Shown one piece after another: positions 57,774 through 64,000 of a DNA stretch of 64,000 nt (positions are counted from its first letter, which is position 1; each line of letters starts with the position of its first letter). The notes under the pieces were generated by a model, which saw only the letters and a program-made list of their open reading frames with translations, was not told the DNA's origin and ran no database searches. The stretch spans positions 310,001-374,000 of the forward strand of contig NZ_OX366362.1 in assembly GCF_947251545.1 (NCBI RefSeq). The letters run 5' to 3'. The position numbers and the translations under genes were made by a program. This DNA is from Wolbachia endosymbiont (group A) of Anomoia purmunda (lineage in GTDB: Bacteria > Pseudomonadota > Alphaproteobacteria > Rickettsiales > Anaplasmataceae).

Positions 57774-58661
57774 ATGAACAAGAGAAGGAATTTGTTAAAC
57801 ATCTCAGACCTTACAGTCGATGATGTAGAAAATATAACTAAGTTGGCCAACCAGTACCTTAAAAAAGAAGTTGCAAATAGTCATATCTTGGAAAATAAGA
57901 CAGTAATAAATTTATTCTTTGAAGATTCAACGCGTACACTTGCGTCTTTTGAAATAGCAGCAAAAAGCCTTGGAGCAAATGTTGTAACTTTGCCAATAAG
58001 ATCTTCTTCTATTAACAAGGGAGAAAATCTAAAAGACATGATTAAAACATTAAATGCAATGAATCCTGATTACATAATAATCAGGCATAAAAGTAGTGGT
58101 ATCATTAATACACTGGCAAAGTATGTTAACTGCTCGCTAATCAACGCAGGCGATGGAAGCAGTGAACATCCAACTCAAGCTCTTGCAGATTATCTTGTAA
58201 TCATCAATCATAAAAAGCAAATAAAGGACCTCAAAGTTGTAATATGTGGAGATATTCTGCACAGTAGAGTTGCAAGATCAAATATAAGATTGCTAAAAAT
58301 GTTTGGAGCAGAGATAAGCTTGGTCGCACCACCAACTTTGATTTGTAAGCATTTTCCTGAAGTAGATTCAGTTCATTATTCATTAATTGAAGGTATAAAG
58401 GATGCTGACGTAATTATACTTTTGAGGCTGCAGAAAGAGCGCATGAATAATAGCTCTTCAGAGAAAGAATATTTTCATTTGTATGGACTTGATTCACAAA
58501 AGCTATCATACGCAAAACCAGATGCGATTGTTATGCACCCAGGGCCAATAAACAGAGGGATTGAGATTAGCAGTGATGTAGCAGATTGTGTTATTTTACA
58601 GCAAGTAGAATTCGGATTGGCAATACGTAAGGCAGTGCTGCACTATTATAGGCCTTGTTAA
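57774..58661 (+). CDS. pyrB: Aspartate carbamoyltransferase catalytic subunit
   Basis: PyrB joins carbamoyl phosphate and aspartate in pyrimidine synthesis. The protein of about 295 residues has FEDSTRTLASFE (carbamoyl-phosphate loop), the SSINKGENLKDM loop, IRHKSSG, DGSSEHPTQALADY, GDILHSRVARSN and MHPGPINRGIEI. I choose the ATG at 57774, preceded by AAGGAA; a GTG at 57756 would add six residues. No pyrI regulatory gene is nearby, as expected for this group. Confidence 0.96.
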   Translation: MNKRRNLLNISDLTVDDVENITKLANQYLKKEVANSHILENKTVINLFFEDSTRTLASFEIAAKSLGANVVTLPIRSSSINKGENLKDMIKTLNAMNPDYIIIRHKSSGIINTLAKYVNCSLINAGDGSSEHPTQALADYLVIINHKKQIKDLKVVICGDILHSRVARSNIRLLKMFGAEISLVAPPTLICKHFPEVDSVHYSLIEGIKDADVIILLRLQKERMNNSSSEKEYFHLYGLDSQKLSYAKPDAIVMHPGPINRGIEISSDVADCVILQQVEFGLAIRKAVLHYYRPC

Positions 58662-58825
58662 TATTAAAAGATGCTACACAACTAATGCAAAAAAGGTGGG
58701 CATGAAATGACAAGGGTTTCCTATCTATTGTTTCTTAAATCCCTCCCCTGAACAGACAATGGCGTCAACTTAAGGAAAAATATCAGCGATAGTGTGTAAA
58801 ATTTCTCTCTAAATTTTTTATCATT

Positions 58826-59704
58826 AGACTTCTTTCAAAATTCATGTAGGGAGCTCAAAATTGTGAATTGCAGCAATCAAATTAAACCTTAAACCAAAAC
58901 GTTTTCGTCGGTTTCTATACCTGTCCGAGATGATTTTAAACCTTTTCAATTACGTTTTCAACAATTGCCCTTTGGCTCATAAGTGCCCTGTTCTCTTTTT
59001 TTTGTTCTTTGCTTAACGGATTCTTTTTCGTTTTCCTGTGCGGTAATACAACATTTTTGTGTATCTTCTGCATTCCCCTGTAGCCGGCATCAGCTAAGAT
59101 TTTAGTTTGCGGCAATACTGCTACCTTTGATTCTCTAAACATCCGTGTTTTCTACCATTCGAGAAAGATGTGCATATGACTTTTCTACTCTTCTTCTCTG
59201 TTACTATTTGTGTTTTTATAGTATGCCTTTTTTTCTTTCCAGAGTAGAAGGGCTTTTGCTTTTTTTTGGTCTCTCTACTGGCGTTTCAGTTCCGTCTATT
59301 ACTAAAACTTCATATTCTACATCACTCTTTAATAGCTCTTTTTTTCCTGGTAATGCAAAATCTGGATGTTTTATTAATATGTCTTCTACCCATCTTATTA
59401 TTTTAAAACTGTTACTTTCACTCATGCCATAGCTTTGCCCAATATGAAAATATGTACGATATTCTCTTATATATTCCAGTGCCATAAGTAGCCTGTCTTC
59501 TATGCAAAGTTTACTTTTTCTTCCACTTCTAGCTTTTTTTCTTTTATCCTCCACTTCTAGAATTTCTACCATTCGCTCAAATGTTGCTTTTTTTACCCCT
59601 GTTAAACGTCGAAACTTTTCTCCTTCTAACTTTTCTATTTCCTTATATTTCATGCTTTCAAATACTTCATCTTACACTCCCTCTAACAATTTTGAAAGAA
59701 GTCT
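58826..59704 (-). mobile_element. IS5-family element (ISWpi1-like), second full-length copy
   Basis: The 879 bp has the same terminal repeats and the same internal structure as 14224-15102, in the opposite orientation, and is bordered by TA/ATT. In every part I compared, including both transposase lesions, the two copies were identical. Confidence 0.92.
58843..59653 (-). pseudogene. IS5-family transposase, broken (same lesions as the other copy)
   Basis: The frames are at 59653-59216 (N-terminal and first catalytic part), then a second frame entered through the A8 run, then 59142-58936 (LADAGYRGMQ), and a last displaced piece. The missing bases after NGRKH and before the RYRNRRKRF region are the same as in 14275-15085, so the lesion predates the copying. 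Confidence 0.85.
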
Positions 59705-59897
59705 ATTTGTAAGATAAGATCTTTTCCTTTTTGCATGCCTCACCTAAAAAAGGCACATTTTAAACTTTTTTGTTGAAATAAAATAGAAACAAAAGTGCTG
59801 TTTCTTGTAGTATTTTACTCCTTAACATCCCTTAAGTTGACGCCATTGCGTGAACGGTTACGACATGGCGGGTTTATACTACTCTAGAAGTAATATG

Positions 59898-59984
59898 CGG
59901 AAAAGGGGGGATTCGAACCCCCGACATATTTTCATATGTGCACGCTTTCCAAGCGTGTGCTTTAGACCACTCAGCCACCTTTCC
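59898..59984 (-). tRNA. tRNA-Ser (GGA)
   Basis: On the minus strand ggaaagg pairs with cttttcc (one G-U), followed by the D-arm, anticodon GGA in cgcttggaaagcg, a long variable arm (acatatgaaaatatgt) as expected for serine, and T-arm ggggg-ttcgaat-ccccc. It has 87 nt with discriminator G and no encoded CCA. Confidence 0.95.
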
Positions 59985-60015
59985 ATGCTTATTCATAATA
60001 TTGAAAATTGTGCTG

Positions 60016-60822
60016 CTAAACAATATAAAAACCTGGTATATAGGGTTCACCACGAAAATTTACAGTATTGTTAAACTTGCTTCTGCAAGTTAGAAATGTT
60101 TTATCGCAACCTGCGAGTATTGAATATTTATCTCCAGCAAAAATTTGGTATGGAGGCGAAGTAAACAACGTAACTACTTTATTTTTATATTCTTTTACTA
60201 CACCTTCAAACGCTGTTGAGCCAAAGAATTTCACTACTCCGTGCTTATAATATTCATCACTCTCAGTTAAATTCGTGTCTTCAAATCTTCTTTCATCTAT
60301 TACTTTAGTGATTGTACTTATTTTACTAAATTTTTTAGTATCGGCTTTACATTTATCATCGCAAAATTGTGCTCTGCATGCAGGAGAGTATAATTCTGCT
60401 ATGCTTCTCTCAAGCTTTGCTGCAAGCCCTTTAATTTCAACAATAAATCTTCCACTACTTAATGTCACTTTACCAAAAGTTCCTGAATGTAGATTCATTG
60501 TTCCCTGGGTCAAGTCTTTATAATTCACAAGAAATATCTCAATATTTGCAAAGTCGTACTTTCCTGATAAAACATCTTCTTCTTTAATATCACCACTATT
60601 TAATATCCCTTCAATTTCTAGATTATCAGTTTTTAAATCGCTGTTTAATATTATACTACTGGCTGTAAATCCACTTGAAGATTTATAGAGTATATTATCA
60701 ATATTTAAATCTTCATCATAGTCAGTGAATCCCATTACTTCTCCACCTGCGAGCTTTAATTTCCAGCACGTAGCAGTGGTAAGTAATTCTCCAGCTAAAT
60801 GATTTTTTAGTGTGGTTTGCAT
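60016..60822 (-). CDS. DUF2163 phage / gene-transfer-agent-type tail protein, orphan
   Basis: This 268-residue protein looks like the DUF2163 (BR0599-type) proteins found in the tail region of phages and of alphaproteobacterial gene transfer agents. Supporting segments are the N-terminal TTATCWKLKLAGGEVMGFTDYDEDL, FTASSIILNSDLKTDNLEIEG (given as landmarks SDLKTDNLEIEG), the Cys-rich YSPACRAQFCDDKCKAD and the C-terminal CDKTFLTCRSKFNNTVNFRGEPYIPG (landmarks TCRSKFNN and NFRGEPYIPG). AGGAGG stands 5 nt before the ATG, so it is likely expressed. No other phage gene flanks it; it may be a retained gene-transfer-agent gene. Confidence 0.8.
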   Translation of the reverse strand: MQTTLKNHLAGELLTTATCWKLKLAGGEVMGFTDYDEDLNIDNILYKSSSGFTASSIILNSDLKTDNLEIEGILNSGDIKEEDVLSGKYDFANIEIFLVNYKDLTQGTMNLHSGTFGKVTLSSGRFIVEIKGLAAKLERSIAELYSPACRAQFCDDKCKADTKKFSKISTITKVIDERRFEDTNLTESDEYYKHGVVKFFGSTAFEGVVKEYKNKVVTLFTSPPYQIFAGDKYSILAGCDKTFLTCRSKFNNTVNFRGEPYIPGFYIV

Positions 60823-60920
60823 AGGGACCTCCTGCTTAATTGATTAAATTTGAAAGTAGCTATACGGCCAGTAGAATAAGGGCAGTGTGTTCTTTTCTCA
60901 TCATCTAAGTAGCCATAAAG

Positions 60921-61180
60921 CGTCATTCCGGTGACCATAGGGTGTCATTCCAGTGCTTGACATACAGCTTTACAAACATTTGTTTGTAAAGGCAGTATGT
61001 TAAGTGTTATAGCCGGTTTTGCCTCAAAGACAAAGGCAGTGCCTTGACTACTTGGATCCAGGAAAATTGATTGTGCATTATACAACATTTTCGATCAAAA
61101 GCTGGATTCCAGTGTCAAGCACTGAAATGACAGGAGAGGGGTGCTGGGATAACAAGGAGAGAAATACTGGAATGACAAAA
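60921..61180. repeat. Degenerate WPE units in the 60823-61223 gap
   Basis: A unit near 60942-60965 is interrupted by about 90 bp that include a 9-bp inverted repeat (tttacaaac...gtttgtaaa near 60970), and a good unit lies at 61102-61132. Degenerate repeats continue to about 61180. No gene is seen in this gap. Confidence 0.75.
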
Positions 61181-61223
61181 ATTGGCACTGAGACGATAGA
61201 AAAGGAGCACTTATGGAATATAG

Positions 61224-61442
61224 CTACAAAGGCTTATACTCCTCAACATCACCTGATTTTGCATCCTCGATGCCTGAAAGGATTTCTTTAATGATGTTAT
61301 AGCTTAGCTCAGGGTTATCTTCAACAACTTGACCAATTTTAGCCCAATGCTCGATTTGTTGTGGTACGGAACGATTTTGTAACATGGAATGGAACTGTAC
61401 TATTTCCTCAAATTCTCCATCAAGATTTACTGTTATATCCAT
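61224..61442 (-). CDS. ParD-like antitoxin family protein, no toxin partner visible
   Basis: The 72-residue protein has a ribbon-helix-helix-like N-terminus and a clear RSVPQQIEHWAKIGQVVEDNPELS segment (landmarks RSVPQQIEHWAKIG and ENPELS-like DNPELS), the mark of the ParD_like family of antitoxins. Such proteins bind DNA and often pair with ParE or RelE toxins, but no toxin gene is next to this one: upstream is 110 bp before the porin's 3' end and downstream is repeat. It may be an orphan regulator. Acidic Glu/Asp residues at the C-terminus fit an antitoxin. Confidence 0.75.
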   Translation of the reverse strand: MDITVNLDGEFEEIVQFHSMLQNRSVPQQIEHWAKIGQVVEDNPELSYNIIKEILSGIEDAKSGDVEEYKPL

Positions 61443-61553
61443 GATATTGTTACTTCTACTTTAAGCTATTATACCATATATTGGAAATTTTTTCAATATA
61501 AAATTTTCATCTGGAAATACACACCACATTAAACTGTGGTGTGTACTGGCTGG

Positions 61554-63533
61554 TTAGAAAGAAAACTTCACACCAGTGAGCAGAAGAAATCCTTGGTTAG
61601 AAGGTACAGCATCATTAGGCTTATCTTTCAGCTTAATATCATTACCTTTCTCGTTAGTCATAAAATAATGAAGAGCTGCGTAAGGAACAAATTTGCTCTT
61701 ACTGCATGCAGGAGATAGATCATATTGAACGCCAAGTGCGCCATCGTGAAGCATATCTCCATCATTCATTCTGCTACCAAAGTACGTCAAACTTGTGTAG
61801 ATATTCTCATGTTGATAACCAGCTCCTACGGTCCAATACATGGTATCTATACTATCTTTACCAAATTGAGCTTTCAGCCCTTTCACTCTCTTGTCATCAT
61901 CAGTAGTACCTTTACCATCAATTTCCGTATAGGTATCACCAACTAATTTTTTAATACCCTTCGGTTGACCAGATTTGCCCAAGTATGCAAAAGAGGCAGC
62001 AAATTTTACGCCTTGATCTTCATCAATCTTATAATCAGCGCTTACACCCAAATTAACACCCATCAGGTCATTATACTCCACAAATTCCTTATAAAGATGC
62101 TTATCTTTACTTGGTTGCTTTGGAAAGCCATATTCACCAACTGCAGAAGTTTTAACTTTTATGTTATGTTTATCAAAGTCGTATTCATATGATGCACCAG
62201 CACTTACTATGTGCTCATAGTCTGGACCGACATGCCTTATCTTATCTTCTACCTTACCGTTTTTCTCTTCTTTTTCTTTCACAATAAACAAGCTACTATC
62301 ATAACGAGGTGCATAACTGATGCCAAACCTTGCGCCCATATAATTTGGTGAGTAGTAAGCAACTCTAAACGGCAGTGTAGTCATAACGCCTTTGTTATAT
62401 TTCTCTGCCATGCGGAAAGAGAATTTTTCACTTTCACTCGAAAAACTTTCAGTGTAAAGACGTGGTGTTACATAAAATGGAAAGCTAGCAGCGCTTCCTT
62501 CTAAGTTCACTTTTCTGAACCAGTCACTATCTCCAGCTCCATCAACAGTTGCAATTCTTGTTGCATCAATCCTCATCAGAGCCTCAGGACCAAATTGGTA
62601 ACCAAGCTTCACGTCACCATATTTTGAGTTAACAAACACATGCGCACTTCTGCCTTTTGCAGCATAAACACCCTGTGAAGCTCCCTTACCTTCAGTCACT
62701 GGAACATGAAACTGCACGTCAGCACCATAAAGAAGACCTAAATCTTCATTCTTATTTTCTGCTCTGAGGTGCAATATCGCGTCAGCAATCATACCCATAT
62801 CGTTGCTGTAATCACCAATATTTCCTATTCCATTAGGAAATATTGGATTTGCTCCTTTTGCACTATCACCAGGAGGATTATAGTAATCTGTAGATCTGTT
62901 TGGCATAACGTTATAACGTTTATAATCTGTGCCACTTAGCCCTGCTTTGCCATAACCTTGAGCATCAACAACACCACCAAAAGTTATTCTTAAATTACTT
63001 TGCCCTTGATTGGTGTCGATAATATCAACTCCACCAACTGAAACAACAGGACTTGCCTTACCTTTTTCCTCTGTATTTTTGTTAACAACTTTTACATCCT
63101 TCTTTACATCTTTAGCTTCAACTTTAGCATTCTTAGTTTTAGAACCCTTAGTTTTTGAAACTTTACCTTTTTCTATATTAGAATTCTTAGCGTTTAGAGC
63201 TTTCGCTTTTGAATCCTCTATAAGCTTTGCTTTTTTCTCATTTGCTAGCCTGATCTCCTCTTTTTTCTTCTGCTCGGCTGCTAATCTCATCTCCTCCTTT
63301 TTCTTAAGCTCTTCAGCTTTTTTTCTTGGATCAGCATTACATATTCTGTTCATCTTTTCTTTCAGTTTTTTATTTGATGTTTTCATAACTTCTGTTTTTC
63401 CAGAAGTTTTTGTGCTCTCTTGCTTTTTTATTTCCTTCATACTCTCATCAGGAAAGTCAGCTGCAAAACTGCTGAAAGAATATAAAGTTAATAGAGAAGC
63501 TAGAGCAGTTCTAGTATAAATAGACTTTTTCAT
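61554..63533 (-). CDS. Porin-like outer membrane protein with charged N-terminal extension
   Basis: This 659-residue protein has a signal peptide (MKKSIYTRTALASLLTLYSF, cleaved after SSFA), then residues 25-165 rich in Lys, Glu and Ala, with KKKEEMRLAAEQKKKEEIRLANEK, shown only by its landmarks KKKEEMRLAA and KKKEEIRLAN as two tandem copies, predicted to be a coiled helix. From about residue 178 (NLRITFGGVVDAQGYG) it is a beta-barrel with alternating aromatic and polar strands, ending in GVKFSF, with Phe last as outer-membrane assembly requires. It resembles Gram-negative porins, and a homologous porin is known in Wolbachia. The extension may span the periplasm. AGGGG-like GGGGC lies a few bases before the start. 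Confidence 0.88.
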   Translation of the reverse strand: MKKSIYTRTALASLLTLYSFSSFAADFPDESMKEIKKQESTKTSGKTEVMKTSNKKLKEKMNRICNADPRKKAEELKKKEEMRLAAEQKKKEEIRLANEKKAKLIEDSKAKALNAKNSNIEKGKVSKTKGSKTKNAKVEAKDVKKDVKVVNKNTEEKGKASPVVSVGGVDIIDTNQGQSNLRITFGGVVDAQGYGKAGLSGTDYKRYNVMPNRSTDYYNPPGDSAKGANPIFPNGIGNIGDYSNDMGMIADAILHLRAENKNEDLGLLYGADVQFHVPVTEGKGASQGVYAAKGRSAHVFVNSKYGDVKLGYQFGPEALMRIDATRIATVDGAGDSDWFRKVNLEGSAASFPFYVTPRLYTESFSSESEKFSFRMAEKYNKGVMTTLPFRVAYYSPNYMGARFGISYAPRYDSSLFIVKEKEEKNGKVEDKIRHVGPDYEHIVSAGASYEYDFDKHNIKVKTSAVGEYGFPKQPSKDKHLYKEFVEYNDLMGVNLGVSADYKIDEDQGVKFAASFAYLGKSGQPKGIKKLVGDTYTEIDGKGTTDDDKRVKGLKAQFGKDSIDTMYWTVGAGYQHENIYTSLTYFGSRMNDGDMLHDGALGVQYDLSPACSKSKFVPYAALHYFMTNEKGNDIKLKDKPNDAVPSNQGFLLLTGVKFSF

Positions 63534-63740
63534 GAAGTGCCCCCAAAAAATTTCGAAATCATATCTTAAATGTAAATAGTATAAAAATGTTGAAAATTCA
63601 ACTTAAAGCAACCTTATAACGAAAATAAAAGTAAAATGCAATACCTTAAAAGCAACTTTCTTAATACGCTCAACGTGTATATTAACCAAAATTTAGTACA
63701 GAGGTTCGCTTATTAGTGCATTATAACTCGACTATTTATT

Positions 63741-64000
63741 CTATGGAAGTAAAATTTTTCCACCACAAGTTATTTCCCATTCTTCTTTAAATTTCTTTAG
63801 GTATTCTTTTTTTTCGCACTCTAAAAGCAGCTCTTCCACACTTTTGTTGTAGCTTTCAGTAGTAATCCTTCCCTGATGATGCATGAACCTTAAGTAAATT
63901 AAATAAGTGTTAATTACATCTGTTTCACAATAATCTCGAATCTCTTGTATCTTGCCGCTATCGTATAAGCCCATAACTTGTGACCCATCAACTCCAATCT
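63741..64000 (-). CDS. PolB-type 3'-5' exonuclease, C-terminal part (runs off the window)
   Basis: The frame continues past the window edge; from the edge it reads IGVDGSQVMGLYDSGKIQEI and then RDYCETDVINTYLIYLRF, which is the end of the predicted 3'-5' exonuclease family related to the PolB proofreading domain (DNA_pol_B_exo2). The conserved YCETDV...TY is the last active-site motif of the DEDDy group (Asp and Tyr). About 86 codons are in the window. The N-terminal two acidic motifs lie outside. Confidence 0.88.
   Translation of the reverse strand, partial: IGVDGSQVMGLYDSGKIQEIRDYCETDVINTYLIYLRFMHHQGRITTESYNKSVEELLLECEKKEYLKKFKEEWEITCGGKILLP

Larger units (their letters stand above)
58757..59848. 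mobile_element. Miniature element with 19-bp inverted ends, interrupted by an IS5 copy
   Basis: A perfect 19-bp inverted repeat (caatggcgtcaacttaagg at 58757-58775 and its complement at 59830-59848) encloses an IS5 element and about 213 bp of other sequence that matches 15226-15430. The right end is followed by a diverged form of the IS66 ending (gcgtgaacggttac). The left outer end does not match well. Confidence 0.65.

Noticed and set aside
644..61180. Many short repeats of about 30 bp with similar spacing could suggest a CRISPR array.
   Set aside because: They are scattered over 60 kb, are palindromic, lie in both orientations and inside genes, have no regular spacers, and no cas gene is present.

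Overview
The window is an AT-rich, insertion-sequence-laden piece of an alphaproteobacterial endosymbiont chromosome, almost certainly Wolbachia. The evidence is a virB3-virB4-virB6(x4) type IV secretion cluster in the Rickettsiales arrangement, many dispersed Wolbachia palindromic elements (WPE, roughly 30-bp units, some inside proteins), an IS5-family element resembling ISWpi1, IS66 and IS110 elements, and housekeeping genes scattered singly or in pairs rather than in large operons. I cannot fix the strain or supergroup from sequence alone.

Layout. 1-3.3 kb: 5' part of pccB (minus), two overlapping hypothetical genes (minus). 1.9-4.4 kb: der-dsbB-coq7, overlapping and co-directional. 4.5-9.7 kb: a very large collagen-like (Gly-X-Y) protein and a companion protein 4 bp downstream. 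9.8-12.2 kb: mraY-rnhB, then a convergent virB9 paralogue. 12.4-15.1 kb: a hypothetical gene whose 3' end runs into a partial, then a complete, IS5-type element. 15.6-17.5 kb: uvrB. 17.6-19.65 kb: a long dispersed repeat (R1), a decayed IS66 element and a perfect 56-bp palindrome. 19.7-21.4 kb: class I lysyl-tRNA synthetase. 21.5-36.7 kb: the type IV secretion operon, ending with a small hypothetical gene. 36.8-44.3 kb: rsmD, an alpha/beta-hydrolase-like membrane protein, murD-coq9 and alaS, with a repeat-filled gap at 40.8-41.7 kb. 44.5-50.1 kb: a PAS-like protein, rpmI-rplT, fmt, purH, a mobile miniature element, tRNA-Asn and gpmI. 50.5-52.6 kb: fabD divergent from rpmE-nadK. 52.6-54.3 kb: another miniature element and an intact IS110. 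54.3-55.6 kb: a membrane protein carrying an EPIYA motif. 56.5-58.7 kb: a periplasmic iron-binding-type protein and pyrB. 58.7-59.9 kb: a second IS5 copy nested in another miniature element. 59.9-64 kb: tRNA-Ser, an orphan phage/gene-transfer-agent DUF2163 protein, an orphan ParD-like antitoxin, a porin with a charged N-terminal extension, and a partial PolB-type exonuclease.

How it fits together. The secretion channel (VirB3, VirB4, four VirB6 and a VirB9 paralogue) gives the bacterium a route to its host. Candidate host-interaction proteins lie elsewhere in the window: the EPIYA membrane protein, the collagen-like pair, the hydrolase-like membrane protein and possibly the truncated 12.4-kb gene. 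Coq7 and Coq9 act in the same ubiquinone step although their genes are 35 kb apart. Repeats fill most intergenic space and have entered coding sequence at least four times (der, lysK, murD, the 3' end of alaS). The most promising subjects for follow-up are the EPIYA protein, the collagen-like pair, and the miniature elements that share inverted ends with the IS66 element, one of which keeps a perfect 8-bp target duplication.
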